Positions 44,896 to 53,827 of a stretch of DNA of 64,000 nucleotides are shown in pieces. The first letter of the stretch is position 1. Every line of letters starts with the position of its first letter. A program made the position numbers and the translations under genes. The notes under the pieces were generated by a model that was not told the origin of the DNA, did no database searches, and saw only the letters and a program-made list of their open reading frames with translations. Origin of the DNA: Devosia geojensis (GTDB taxonomy: Bacteria > Pseudomonadota > Alphaproteobacteria > Rhizobiales > Devosiaceae); the NCBI RefSeq assembly GCF_000969415.1, contig NZ_JZEX01000061.1:124001-188000 (forward strand), given 5' to 3'.

Positions 44896-45979
44896 CGGCC
44901 TGGCTCCTTGCGGGATGGTGGCCGACGCCCTTGCCGTCGAAGATGTGCGTGCGCAGCGGGTCGATCTCGAGGCGAACCACATCCCCGAAGCGCACGCGGC
45001 TTTCCCCGACGTCCTCGGCAATCAATTGCTGTCCATCGGCGAGTTGGGTGTGCAGGACCGTCTTCTCGCCCAGGCGCTCCACCACATCCACCTTGGCCTC
45101 GATACTGCCCTGCGGGTTGATGCGCACCGCCTCCGGGCGAACGCCCAGCGTCAGGGCACCCGACAAATCCGCCGTGGGAACGGCCGTCCTGATATCGTGG
45201 CCGCCGAGGGTGATCCGGGCACCGTCCCCTTCGGAACGCAGCTCGCCGATCTCGAGGAAATTCATGGCCGGCACCCCCACGAACGAGGCAACGAACCGGG
45301 TGGAGGGGCGGCGATAGATCTCCATCGGTGCGCCGATCTGCTCGATCTTGCCGTTGCTCATGACCACGATCTTTTCCGCCATGGTCATGGCTTCGATCTG
45401 ATCGTGGGTGACGAAGATCATCGTCGCGCCAAGGCGTTTGTGCAGCCGCGCGATCTCGACACGTGTCCGCGCCCGCAGCATGGCGTCGAGATTCGACAAA
45501 GGCTCGTCGAAAAGGAAGACCTCCGGGCTCTTGACGATGGCACGACCAATGGCGACGCGCTGCCGCTGACCACCGGACAGTTGGCCCGGCTTGCGATCGA
45601 GCAGGGCTTCGAGCTGCAGAATCCGGGCCGCCTCCTGGATCTTGGCCGCGACGGTAGCCTTGTCGACACCGATATTGCGCAGTCCGAAGCCCATGTTTTC
45701 GGCCACGCTCTTGTGCGGATAGAGCGCGTAGTTCTGGAAGACCATCGCGACGCCGCGCTGTCCCGGCGGCAGGTGCTCCACGCGTCGGTCTCCGATGCTG
45801 ATCTCGCCCGCCGAGACGGGTTCGAGACCGGCGATCATGCGCAGCAGCGTGGTCTTGCCGCAGCCGGAAGGCCCCAGGAACACCACGAATTCACCGGGAC
45901 TGACCGAGAGGGACAGATTGGCAATAGCCTCGTAGGCGCCAAATGCCTTGTTGATGCTTGTGAGTTCGATTCCGGACAC
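44888..45979 (-). CDS. Arabinoside ABC transporter ATPase (UgpC/MsmK type)
   Basis: A 363-residue ATPase with Walker A GPSGCGKTT, signature [14 protein letters not shown], Walker [14 protein letters not shown]-loop VTHDQ and a C-terminal TOBE/MalK-type regulatory domain (LGVRPEAV). The GTG at 45977-45979 is chosen because AGAGGA lies six bases upstream; a TTG further out has no such site. First gene of the six-gene importer-GH51 operon, 110 bases after the palindromic operator at 46089. Confidence 0.88.
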   Translation of the reverse strand: MSGIELTSINKAFGAYEAIANLSLSVSPGEFVVFLGPSGCGKTTLLRMIAGLEPVSAGEISIGDRRVEHLPPGQRGVAMVFQNYALYPHKSVAENMGFGLRNIGVDKATVAAKIQEAARILQLEALLDRKPGQLSGGQRQRVAIGRAIVKSPEVFLFDEPLSNLDAMLRARTRVEIARLHKRLGATMIFVTHDQIEAMTMAEKIVVMSNGKIEQIGAPMEIYRRPSTRFVASFVGVPAMNFLEIGELRSEGDGARITLGGHDIRTAVPTADLSGALTLGVRPEAVRINPQGSIEAKVDVVERLGEKTVLHTQLADGQQLIAEDVGESRVRFGDVVRLEIDPLRTHIFDGKGVGHHPARSQADD

Positions 45980-46088
45980 TGGGTTCCTCTCCCTTGGCAG
46001 GCATGCGCCAGAGTTCAACTGGACACGCGCATGGAACGGACTTTTCGCCTCTTGTTCTCGCGACCACTAAAGCACAGGAAGATGCGTC

Positions 46089-46104
46089 TTGCAAGCGCTT
46101 GCAA
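46089..46104. promoter_or_regulatory. LacI-type operator O1 (importer operon)
   Basis: Perfect 16-base palindrome TTGCAAGCGCTTGCAA in the 172-base gap between lacI and the ATPase gene, about 110 bases before the ATPase start. Identical to O3. The central CG step within a symmetric AAGCGCTT core is the hallmark of LacI/GalR-family sites. Confidence 0.88.
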
Positions 46105-46151
46105 AATCGATCCGAACGCGGCTGAAGAGGCGTCACTGGCCGGAGAGGTGG

Positions 46152-47165
46152 TTAGCGGACGGAGGTGCGCTCGACGATGGACACCGGCACGAGCTGGATA
46201 TGGCGGGTTCGCTGGCCCGATCTGATTTGCTCGACCAGGACGTCTACGCAGCTTTCAATCAGCGCCGCCTTGTCCTGGCGGACCGTCGTCAGGCCGTATG
46301 GCGGCCATGACGCCAGTTCGATATCGTCAAAACCGACGATGGAGATATCTTCCGGCACGCGAAGCCCTGCGGCGCGAACGCCGTCTATGGCGCCGATGGC
46401 AGTGATGTCATTGGCGCAGAAGATCGCTTCGGGCCGGGTGTCCGCGGTGGCGAGCCTCAGCGCGGCGTCAAAGCCACCCTTGTAGGTATAGTCGCCGTGC
46501 TCGCGGGCGAACAATTGAACGCCCCGCTCCATGAGCCGGCCGACAAAGCCGGCCTCACGCTCCTGGGTTGTGTAGATGTGCTCCACGCCGGCAATGTAGG
46601 CCAGGCGGGAAAACCCTTTGTCGAGCAGGTAGTTGGCGACCGATCGGCCGCCCTCGACATTCTCGCAGCGCACCGAGGAGAGCTTGTCCGAGGTCGCCGC
46701 CGAGCGGTTGAACAGCATGACCGCTGCGCCGTTCTTGTAGAGCAATTCGCCCAGCCGATCGGCATCCGCGATCGATGCGATGATGGCGCCGTCGACACGG
46801 GACTGCACCAGGCTCGGAGCGACGTCGTCCACCGTGATGTCGCCCCACACGGTGGTCAGCATGGTCCGGAAGCCATGCGTCGCCAGCCGGCGGCTCAGCG
46901 CGTCCACAACCTCAGGATAATAGGGATTGCGAATGTCGCCCATGACGAGACCGACAATCCCCGACCGGTGGGTCGCGAGGCTGCGCGCCACGAGGTTCGG
47001 TGTGTAGCCCAGCGCGTTGGCGGCATCGAACACGCGCTCCTTGGTTTTCTTGGAGATCGACGCGCCGGGCGTGAAGGCCCTCGACACCGCCGAAATCGAA
47101 ACGCCTGCCCGGGCCGCTACGTCCTGCACCGTCGGCCCGCGGCCCGAACCGTTCGAGTCTTCCAT
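46152..47165 (-). CDS. LacI-family repressor of the arabinose system
   Basis: A 337-residue LacI/GalR regulator. The helix-turn-helix and hinge (TVQDVAARAGVSISAVSRAF, then LGYTPNLVARSL at about 52-63) are complete and followed by a periplasmic-binding-like ligand domain (GLVMGDIRNPYYPEVVDAL; FCANDITAIGAIDG). It is surrounded by four copies of the same palindrome located in front of itself and of all arabinose genes. The simplest reading is a specific repressor released by L-arabinose or a pathway intermediate. Sits between the SDR gene and the importer operon, all on the minus strand. Confidence 0.88.
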   Translation of the reverse strand: MEDSNGSGRGPTVQDVAARAGVSISAVSRAFTPGASISKKTKERVFDAANALGYTPNLVARSLATHRSGIVGLVMGDIRNPYYPEVVDALSRRLATHGFRTMLTTVWGDITVDDVAPSLVQSRVDGAIIASIADADRLGELLYKNGAAVMLFNRSAATSDKLSSVRCENVEGGRSVANYLLDKGFSRLAYIAGVEHIYTTQEREAGFVGRLMERGVQLFAREHGDYTYKGGFDAALRLATADTRPEAIFCANDITAIGAIDGVRAAGLRVPEDISIVGFDDIELASWPPYGLTTVRQDKAALIESCVDVLVEQIRSGQRTRHIQLVPVSIVERTSVR

Positions 47166-47215
47166 CGAACCTCCCCAGATCGGTCAGATCGATCCACAAT
47201 CTCGATACCCCTGTT

Positions 47216-47231
47216 TTGCAGGCGCATGCAA
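47216..47231. promoter_or_regulatory. LacI-type operator O2 (lacI itself)
   Basis: TTGCAGGCGCATGCAA, 14 of 16 bases matching O1 and O3, located 50-66 bases upstream of the lacI start and a few bases after the SDR stop. A weaker site fits moderate autoregulation. Confidence 0.7.
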
Positions 47232-47237
47232 CCCGAA

Positions 47238-47999
47238 CTATCGCCCGCCATCGACCGCAAAGTTCTGCTTGGTGATGTGGTTGCTGTCGTCCGCCAGCAG
47301 GAAAAGCACCATGCGCGCGATATCGTCCGGGATGATCGTTTCAGGAATGCATTGGGAATCCAACACGGCCTGCTGCTTGGCCGCGTCGAACCAGAGCCGC
47401 TTCTGCTTTTCCGTCATAACCGCCCCGGGCGTGATGACGTTCACGCGAATGCCGTCCCGTCCGAGCTTGTGCGCCAAGGAGCTCGTAAGCCCGATCAGGC
47501 CTGCCTTGGCGGCGGCATAGACCTGGACGTCGGGCGTTCCCTTGACCCAGGACAGCGAGCTCATATTGACGATGGAGCCGCCTCCGGCCGCCTTCATGAA
47601 CGGCAGAGCCGCCTGGATGCAGAAGAAGACATGGCGCAGATTGACATTGATGGCCCATTCGAATTCGGTCACTCCGACCTTCTCCATGGGGGTGCGGAGG
47701 TCGTTCGCCGCATTGTTCACAAGGCCTTTCAGCGGGCCCATCTGCAGGGCGACCTTTTCCACGGCCCGGCCGGTTGCTTCGACGTCGAGCAGGTCGCATT
47801 CGATGAAGGTCGGGCGCGCATGCCCGCGCGCGGCGATCGCTTCCACCAAGGCCTCGGCCTCAGACACGGCAATGTCGATAAAGGCGACGCGGGCTCCGCT
47901 GCGTGAGAGATTCTCCACGATCGAAGCGCCAATGCCACTGGCTCCACCCGTAACGAGAATGGTTCGTCCCGCCAGGCTCGGGTAGACCGCGAACTGCAT
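47238..47999 (-). CDS. SDR-family sugar dehydrogenase (probable L-arabinose 1-dehydrogenase)
   Basis: A 253-residue classical short-chain dehydrogenase. The cofactor motif is TGGASGIG (17-24), NNAA at 95-98, and the catalytic set Ser147/148, Tyr161, Lys165 (YAAAK). The ATG at 47997-47999 follows GAGGAG. It is divergent from the aldehyde dehydrogenase and dehydratase genes across operator O3. By place in the pathway it should oxidise L-arabinose to L-arabino-lactone; SDRs with the same job for xylose or galactose exist, so specificity is inferred from the cluster. Confidence 0.82.
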   Translation of the reverse strand: MQFAVYPSLAGRTILVTGGASGIGASIVENLSRSGARVAFIDIAVSEAEALVEAIAARGHARPTFIECDLLDVEATGRAVEKVALQMGPLKGLVNNAANDLRTPMEKVGVTEFEWAINVNLRHVFFCIQAALPFMKAAGGGSIVNMSSLSWVKGTPDVQVYAAAKAGLIGLTSSLAHKLGRDGIRVNVITPGAVMTEKQKRLWFDAAKQQAVLDSQCIPETIIPDDIARMVLFLLADDSNHITKQNFAVDGGR

Positions 48000-48040
48000 G
48001 CGAAGGCTCCTCAGTTGTCTGCACCATCCATAACAGTGTT

Positions 48041-48056
48041 TTGCAAGCGCTTGCAA
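48041..48056. promoter_or_regulatory. LacI-type operator O3 (SDR / aldehyde dehydrogenase)
   Basis: Perfect TTGCAAGCGCTTGCAA between the divergent SDR and aldehyde dehydrogenase starts, 42 and 47 bases from them, so one bound dimer would cover both promoters. Confidence 0.88.
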
Positions 48057-48102
48057 TATCCGGATGAGCAGTTATGTTCTCCCTGCAACCGGACCGAGAG
48101 CC

Positions 48103-49545
48103 ATGTCGTATCAGCAACCGCACCTTTTCATCGGCGGCAAAAGCCTGCCGGATCCCGACACAGCGCGGCTGACAATCGTCAATCCCGCCACGGAGGAGGT
48201 GCTGGGTTCGGCGGCCACGGCAGGGCCGCGCGAGGTCGAGGCCGCCCTGCAGGCAGGGATCGCCGGTCATCGGTCCTGGCGCAAGACATCGCCATGGGCT
48301 CGTTCGGAAGCGCTTCGACGGATCGCCGCACTCATGCGCGAACGGCGCGACGCGATAGCCGAGACGATCACGCTCGAGACCGGCAAGCCCGTGGCCGAGT
48401 CACAGGCGGAAATCCAGAATGCCATCGACCATTTCGATTGGGCCGCCGACGAGGCGCGCCGCGTCTATGGGCGCAGCCTGCCGGGTCGCGAGGCCAATTC
48501 CCTTTTTCATATCGTAAACGAACCGGTCGGCCTGGTGCTGGCGCTGACCGCCTGGAATTTCCCGGTCAGCCTGCCGTCGCGCAAGCTGGCAGCCGCGCTT
48601 GCCGCCGGTTGCGCGGTGATCCTGCGGCCCGCCAACGAAGTGCCCGCGTGCGCCGCCGCGGTCGTCGCCTGCTGTCACGATGCGGGTCTGCCTGAGGGCG
48701 CGGTAAACCTCATTTTCGGCGAGCCGGACATCACCGTCGCTCCGCTGATGGCCGCGCCCGAAATCCGAAAGGTGAGCTTCACGGGCTCTACCCGTGTCGG
48801 GCAGATCCTGATCCGGCAGGGCGCCGAGACCTTGAAGCGGATGACCATGGAACTGGGCGGACACGCGCCATTCCTCGTGCTCGAGGACGCCGACCCGGAG
48901 GCGGCGGCAAAGATCGGGGTGGCTTCCAAATTCCGCAATGCCGGCCAGGTCTGTACGGCTCCCAGCCGCTTCTTCGTCCATGAGCGGGTGGCTGAGTCCT
49001 TCGGGGCCGCCTTCGTCAGGGAGACGCGCCGCATCAGGCTGGGCGATGGCCTGGACCCGGCCGTCACCATGGGGCCACAGATCAGCGCGCGCCAGCGCGA
49101 ACGCGCGGAGCGGCTGGTGGCCGACGCCGTCGAGAAGGGCGCCCGCGTCGGCACCGGCGGCGGGCGGCCCAAGGACCGCAATCGCGGCTATTTCTTCGAA
49201 CCGACCGTGCTTTTCGATGTCGGTGAGGATGCGAAAATCCTGGACGAGGAGCCCTTCACCCCCATTGCCGCGCTGGTGACGGTGAGTAGCACCGAGGAGG
49301 CAATCGCGCGCGCCAACGCGCTCGAATACGGGCTGGCCGCTTATGCCTTCGGAACTTCGGAACGCCTGCTGGATCGCGTCGCCACCGAACTCGAGGCCGG
49401 ATTGATCGGGCTCAACAGCGCCATGGTGTCGACGGCGGAGGCGCCCTTCGGGGGGATCAAGGCCAGCGGTTCGGGCCGCGAAGGCGGAAGCGAAGGCATC
49501 ACCGACTACCTCAATACCAAGTTCATCCACCGCCGGAGCGCCTGA
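48103..49545 (+). CDS. NAD(P)-dependent aldehyde dehydrogenase (semialdehyde or glycolaldehyde)
   Basis: A 480-residue aldehyde dehydrogenase of the succinate-semialdehyde group. The general base is Glu250 (MELGGHAP) and the nucleophile Cys284 (GQVCTAP); cofactor motif FTGSTRVG at 226-233. The ATG at 48103 follows GAGAG. It is in an operon with the dehydratase one base downstream. With an aldolase in the cluster it would oxidise glycolaldehyde to glycolate. If the keto-deoxy acid were instead dehydrated, it could act on 2-oxoglutarate semialdehyde, but no dehydratase of that kind is present. Confidence 0.82.
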   Translation: MSYQQPHLFIGGKSLPDPDTARLTIVNPATEEVLGSAATAGPREVEAALQAGIAGHRSWRKTSPWARSEALRRIAALMRERRDAIAETITLETGKPVAESQAEIQNAIDHFDWAADEARRVYGRSLPGREANSLFHIVNEPVGLVLALTAWNFPVSLPSRKLAAALAAGCAVILRPANEVPACAAAVVACCHDAGLPEGAVNLIFGEPDITVAPLMAAPEIRKVSFTGSTRVGQILIRQGAETLKRMTMELGGHAPFLVLEDADPEAAAKIGVASKFRNAGQVCTAPSRFFVHERVAESFGAAFVRETRRIRLGDGLDPAVTMGPQISARQRERAERLVADAVEKGARVGTGGGRPKDRNRGYFFEPTVLFDVGEDAKILDEEPFTPIAALVTVSSTEEAIARANALEYGLAAYAFGTSERLLDRVATELEAGLIGLNSAMVSTAEAPFGGIKASGSGREGGSEGITDYLNTKFIHRRSA

Positions 49546-49546
49546 C

Positions 49547-51277
49547 ATGCGTCAGCCCAGGAAGACCCTCGATCAACTGCGCAGCCAGCTTTGGTTCAAT
49601 GCCCCCGGTTCGGCCGGCGATCACAAGCGCCGCCGCATCCGGCAGGCCGGTTTCACGACCGACGACTTCCAGGGCAAGCCGGTGATAGGCATTCTTTCCA
49701 CCTGGTCGGACTTCAATACCTGCCACGCCCATTTTCCGCAGCGCATCGAAGACGTGAAGCGCGGCGTCTGGCAAGCGGGTGGTTTTCCCGCCGTTATCCC
49801 GCTGCAAAGCGTGTCGGAAAGCTTTTCGCGGCCGACCGCCATGCTCTACCGGAACTTCCTTGCCATGGAGGCGGAGGAGGCAATCCGCTCGCATCCCGTG
49901 GACGGTGTGGTGCTGATGGGCGGCTGCGACAAGACCACGCCCGGTCTCATCATGGGCGCTGCATCGGCCGGCGTGCCCGCAATCTATGTTCCCGCCGGGG
50001 CCATGCTGCGCGGCCACTGGCGCGGTGCCACACTGGGCACGGGCACCAGCACCTGGCAGGCGGAGGCCGATTACCGCGCCGGCCGGCTGAACCAGGCCGA
50101 ATGGGAGCAGCTCAGCCAGGCCAGCGTGCGCTCGACCGGCACCTGCAACACGATGGGCACGGCCTCCACCATGACCAGCCTGGTCGACGCGCTTGGCCTC
50201 TGCCTGCCCGGCGCCAGCTCCATTCCCGCGGTGGATGCCGAGCACGGCCGCATGGCCAGCACGGCGGGGCGGCGGATCGTCGAAATGGTGTGGGAGGATC
50301 TCAGGCTGACGGACATCGTCAGTCCCGCCTCGATCCGCAATGCCGTCATCACCGACATGGCCCTGTCGGGCTCGACCAATTCGCTCATCCACCTCATCGC
50401 AATGGCCCGGCGACTGGGTATCGAGCTGTCACTGGACGATTTTGACCGGGCCAGCGAGACCGTGCCGGTGGTGTGCAATCTCATGCCGGCGGGACAATAC
50501 CTGATGGAGGACTTCCATTTCGCCGGCGGCCTGCGGGCGCTGCTGACCGTCATCGCACACCACCTGGATCTCACCACGCTCACCGTCACCGGGCGTACGT
50601 TGGGAGAGGAAATCGCCGGGGCCCGCGTCTGGAACGACGATGTCATCCGGCCGATCGACAATCCCGTCTATCCCAGGGGTGCGCTGATCGTGCTCAAGGG
50701 ATCCCTGGCGCCGCGTGGCGCCATTCTCAAGCGCTCCGCAGCCTCCCCGGACCTGCTCAACCATACTGGGCCGGCCGTGGTGTTTCATTCCTATAAGGAT
50801 CTGCACGCACGCATCGATGATCCGAGCCTGAACATCACCCGCGACAGCGTGATGGTGCTGCAGAATGCCGGGCCGGTGGGCGCGCCCGGCATGCCCGAAT
50901 GGGGCATGCTGCCGATCCCAAGGCGCCTGCTCGCCGAAGGTGTGCGCGATATGGTGCGCATATCGGACGGCCGCATGTCCGGAACCAGCTTCGGCACCTG
51001 CGTGCTGCATGTGACGCCGGAATCCAGCATTGGCGGGCCTCTGGGACTGGTTCGGGACGGCGATCTTATCCGCCTCGATGCCGAGGGCCGCCGGCTTGAT
51101 CTTCTCGTGGACGACGCCGAGCTCGAGGCGCGGCGGCGTGCCTGGCAGGCGCCGAGCCCCCATTACCAGCGCGGCTATGGCGCCATCTTCTCCCGGCACG
51201 TGGCGCAGGCCGACGAGGGATGCGACTTCGACTTCCTGAGTCGGGCGGGCACGACGCTGGACCCCGAGGTCCACTGA
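49547..51277 (+). CDS. araC: L-arabinonate dehydratase (IlvD/Edd family)
   Basis: A 576-residue iron-sulphur sugar-acid dehydratase. The three cluster cysteines are Cys59 (NTCH), Cys127 (GGCDKT) and Cys200 (GTCNTMGT), the same numbering as in the characterised Rhizobium leguminosarum L-arabinonate dehydratase, and the catalytic Ser is in DGRMSG (about 478). It converts L-arabinonate to 2-keto-3-deoxy-L-arabinonate. The stop of the aldehyde dehydrogenase is one base before its ATG. D-xylonate dehydratases are close relatives; the arabinofuranosidases in the same regulon favour arabinose. The symbol follows the Azospirillum pathway name and is unrelated to the E. coli regulator. Confidence 0.85.
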   Translation: MRQPRKTLDQLRSQLWFNAPGSAGDHKRRRIRQAGFTTDDFQGKPVIGILSTWSDFNTCHAHFPQRIEDVKRGVWQAGGFPAVIPLQSVSESFSRPTAMLYRNFLAMEAEEAIRSHPVDGVVLMGGCDKTTPGLIMGAASAGVPAIYVPAGAMLRGHWRGATLGTGTSTWQAEADYRAGRLNQAEWEQLSQASVRSTGTCNTMGTASTMTSLVDALGLCLPGASSIPAVDAEHGRMASTAGRRIVEMVWEDLRLTDIVSPASIRNAVITDMALSGSTNSLIHLIAMARRLGIELSLDDFDRASETVPVVCNLMPAGQYLMEDFHFAGGLRALLTVIAHHLDLTTLTVTGRTLGEEIAGARVWNDDVIRPIDNPVYPRGALIVLKGSLAPRGAILKRSAASPDLLNHTGPAVVFHSYKDLHARIDDPSLNITRDSVMVLQNAGPVGAPGMPEWGMLPIPRRLLAEGVRDMVRISDGRMSGTSFGTCVLHVTPESSIGGPLGLVRDGDLIRLDAEGRRLDLLVDDAELEARRRAWQAPSPHYQRGYGAIFSRHVAQADEGCDFDFLSRAGTTLDPEVH

Positions 51278-51283
51278 CGACTG

Positions 51284-52060
51284 TCAGTCCTCCAGCTCGC
51301 GTAGGCGGGCATAGTCGGCCTGCACCTGGCTAGCGCCGCGCACGAGTATACCGATATCGAACGCTGCACCGACGAAGTCGAATCCTTCGGCAAAGGGTGA
51401 TGCGACCTTGTCGGGCACGTAGGCCAGCGTGCCGGGCGACTTGCCCGCTGCGGCGATGATCCTGGCTCCCTCGATCATGGCCGCGCGCACGTCCGGATGG
51501 TTGGCGTCGCCCAGATGGCCCATGTTGGCGGCCAGGTCATTGGGGCCGATAAAGACGCCGTCGATGCCGTCCACGGCGGCGATCTCGCCGCAGGCCTGGA
51601 TAGCGGCGGGGGTTTCGAGCTGCACGACGACGGCTATCTCTTCGGACGCCGACGCAAAGCGCACCCGGCGTCCGTAGTCGGTCGCGCGGGTCGTGCCGGC
51701 CACGCCGCGAATGCCGTGCGGCGGATAGCGGGTGGCGGCCACGGCGGCGCGCGCTTCTTCGCCCGATTGCACATAGGGGAACATCAACGAGGTCACCCCC
51801 GCATCCAGTAGCCGCTTGACCACGACCGGCTCGTTCCAGGGCACCCTGACGATGATCTCGCTGCGCTGCCCCGCGGCCCGCAAATGGTCCACTACCTGCA
51901 ACAGATCGTTGGGCGAGTGTTCCATATCGACCAGCAGCCAGTCGAAGCCGCTGCCGGAAAAGACCTCGGTGATCGTGGGGCTGCCCGAAGTCAGCCAAGC
52001 GCCGATCTGCCGCCGTCGGGCCAAAAGCCCCTGTTTGAACCGGTTGGGAAGTCTATTCAC
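51284..52060 (-). CDS. HpcH/HpaI-type class II aldolase (2-keto-3-deoxy-arabinonate aldolase)
   Basis: A 258-residue metal-dependent aldolase. Catalytic and metal positions of HpaI are all present: His48 (VDMEH), Arg72 (VRVPW), Glu149 (QLETP) and Asp175 (GPNDLA). It should split 2-keto-3-deoxy-L-arabinonate into pyruvate and glycolaldehyde. The GTG at 52058-52060 is used, with AGAGGAG seven bases before it; an ATG further upstream would cross the operator. Convergent with the dehydratase (6 bases between stops) and divergent from the lactonase across O4. Confidence 0.83.
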   Translation of the reverse strand: MNRLPNRFKQGLLARRRQIGAWLTSGSPTITEVFSGSGFDWLLVDMEHSPNDLLQVVDHLRAAGQRSEIIVRVPWNEPVVVKRLLDAGVTSLMFPYVQSGEEARAAVAATRYPPHGIRGVAGTTRATDYGRRVRFASASEEIAVVVQLETPAAIQACGEIAAVDGIDGVFIGPNDLAANMGHLGDANHPDVRAAMIEGARIIAAAGKSPGTLAYVPDKVASPFAEGFDFVGAAFDIGILVRGASQVQADYARLRELED

Positions 52061-52093
52061 GCTTGCTCTCCTCTTGTCCGCTGGTATGTTATT

Positions 52094-52109
52094 GTGCAAG
52101 CGCTTGCAA
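52094..52109. promoter_or_regulatory. LacI-type operator O4 (aldolase / lactonase)
   Basis: GTGCAAGCGCTTGCAA, 15 of 16 bases as in O1; the inner 14 bases (52095-52108) are a perfect palindrome. It lies in the 62-base gap between the divergent aldolase and lactonase starts, overlapping both promoters. Confidence 0.85.
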
Positions 52110-52122
52110 AAAAAGGGGCATT

Positions 52123-53022
52123 ATGGCTGAAACCGACTATGTCGTTCTCGATCCTCGCTTTAAGCCGCTCATCCGTTTTTCGGCCAGTGTACAGCGGCTA
52201 TACCACGGCTGCGCGTGGGCTGAAGGGCCGGTCTACGTGCCGGCCTATCGGCAATTGATCTGGAGCGATGTCGTAAACGACCGCATGCTGCGCTATGACG
52301 AGATGTCCGGCAATGTCGGCATTTTTCGCCAGCCTGCCCAATACAGCAACGGCAATACGCTCGATTTTCAGGGCCGCCTGGTGACGTGCCAGCATGGCAC
52401 GCGATCGGTCACCCGAACCGAATTCGATGGGGCGATCACAGTCCTGGCCGCCACCCATGCCGGCAAGCCGCTCAATTCCCCCAACGATGTCGTCGCCAGG
52501 TCCGATGGTACGATCTGGTTCACCGATCCAACATATGGGATCGATTCCGACTATGAAGGCCACAAGGCCACTTCGGAACAGCAGGGCGCCCACGTCTATC
52601 GGGTCGAGCCAGACGGCGATGTCGTGGCGGTGGCCGCGGATTTCGTTCAGCCCAACGGGCTCGCCTTTTCGCCGGACGAGAGCCTGCTCTATGTCTCCGA
52701 CACCGGACTGAGCCACCAGTCCGATGGTCCCCGGCACATCCGGCGATTCGCTGTTGGCCGGAACAACAGCCTCAGCGGTGGCGAGATATTTGCCCAATGT
52801 ACCGAGGGTGTATTCGACGGCTTTCGCGTGGACCGGGAAGGACGGCTCTGGGCAAGTGCCAGGGACGGCATACATTGCTATGATCCGAATGGTGCGCTGA
52901 TCGGCAAAATACTGGTGCCTGAGCGCACCGCCAACCTCGCCTTTGGCGGGCCTAAGCGCAACATCCTCTATATCTGCGCCACCACGTCCCTGTTCTGCGT
53001 TCGAGTTGCTGTGAACGGATAG
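52123..53022 (+). CDS. SMP-30/gluconolactonase-family lactonase (probable L-arabinolactonase)
   Basis: A 299-residue six-bladed beta-propeller lactonase. Metal-binding residues of the SMP-30 family can be seen as the Glu in AEGPVY, the Asn in NSPNDVV, the Asn in PNGLAF and the Asp in YVSDTG. It would hydrolyse the lactone made by the SDR to L-arabinonate. No signal peptide. The ATG at 52123 follows AAGGGG, immediately after operator O4; an in-frame ATG at 52063 would lie on the far side of the operator. Confidence 0.85.
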   Translation: MAETDYVVLDPRFKPLIRFSASVQRLYHGCAWAEGPVYVPAYRQLIWSDVVNDRMLRYDEMSGNVGIFRQPAQYSNGNTLDFQGRLVTCQHGTRSVTRTEFDGAITVLAATHAGKPLNSPNDVVARSDGTIWFTDPTYGIDSDYEGHKATSEQQGAHVYRVEPDGDVVAVAADFVQPNGLAFSPDESLLYVSDTGLSHQSDGPRHIRRFAVGRNNSLSGGEIFAQCTEGVFDGFRVDREGRLWASARDGIHCYDPNGALIGKILVPERTANLAFGGPKRNILYICATTSLFCVRVAVNG

Positions 53023-53048
53023 GCGATTTCCCCGACGCCACTGCCGCC

Positions 53049-53738
53049 TTATCGCGCGAACGCCTTGGTGAAGCGCTCGCGCGAACGCTCGAGGTGGTGG
53101 CGCATGGCGGTTTCCGAGGCTTGCGGGTCGCGGGCGGCCAGGGCATCGATGATCCGCTGGTGCTCGCCGATCGCGTCGGCGGTGACGCGGGCGTGGTAGA
53201 AGAGGCGGAAGAGATGCACATGGATGTGGAGGCCCGCCAGCGTCTCCTGGATCAGCTCGTTGCCGCTCGCTTCGGCGATGAGATCATGGAAGTCGCTGTC
53301 GAGCTGGGCGAAGCGGCCATAGGCTTCGCCGGCTGGCTCGTCCTCGCAGGCCTGCATGTCGGCGGCGAGCCTGACGAGGGCGGCGTGGGTCTCCTCGCTC
53401 ATCGCCATTGCGGCGCGTGCCGCGGCGAACGGCTCCAGCAGCAGGCGCAGCTCATAGAGCTGCTCGAGCCGGGCGCTGTCCATCTGGTCGGCGGCGCTGT
53501 AGCCGATGAGGTGGGTCTTGACCACCAGCCCCTGCGCCTCGAGGCGCGAGAGCGCCTCGCGGATCGGGGTTTGCGAGACGCCGAGCTCGCGCACCAGCCG
53601 ATCGACCGAGATGCGCCCGCCCGGCGGGATCTGCCGCGACATCAGCTGGGCGTAGATGACGTTGTAGACCTCTTCCCCGAGCCGGGTCGGGCGCTTGAGC
53701 GCTCCTGCCGCCGCGGCCCGCTTTTCGACTGTTACCAT
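53049..53738 (-). CDS. GntR-family (FCD) regulator of the second catabolic cluster
   Basis: A 229-residue GntR/FadR-type regulator. Winged helix at about residues 15-80 (GGRISVDRLVRELGVSQTPIREALSRLEAQGLV) and an FCD domain with the metal-site residues LDSDFHDLIAEASGN and EHQRIIDALAARD. The ATG at 53736-53738 is preferred to an upstream one at 53801 that lies at the palindrome. Divergent from the Ldh2 gene, which it probably controls through the site at 53808. Confidence 0.87.
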   Translation of the reverse strand: MVTVEKRAAAAGALKRPTRLGEEVYNVIYAQLMSRQIPPGGRISVDRLVRELGVSQTPIREALSRLEAQGLVVKTHLIGYSAADQMDSARLEQLYELRLLLEPFAAARAAMAMSEETHAALVRLAADMQACEDEPAGEAYGRFAQLDSDFHDLIAEASGNELIQETLAGLHIHVHLFRLFYHARVTADAIGEHQRIIDALAARDPQASETAMRHHLERSRERFTKAFAR

Positions 53739-53807
53739 GAGCTGCCTGTTCGAACCCCATTGACGTCGCCCAGCGATAGCACCATAGTGCGCCGACTTCA
53801 ATCAGAT

Positions 53808-53819
53808 ATCCGATCGGAT
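53808..53819. promoter_or_regulatory. Candidate GntR operator
   Basis: Perfect 12-base palindrome ATCCGATCGGAT, eight bases before the GTG start of the Ldh2 gene and 70 bases from the gntR start, within a locally AT-rich segment. Suited to block translation or transcription start of the catabolic operon. Confidence 0.55.
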
Positions 53820-53827
53820 TTTATATC

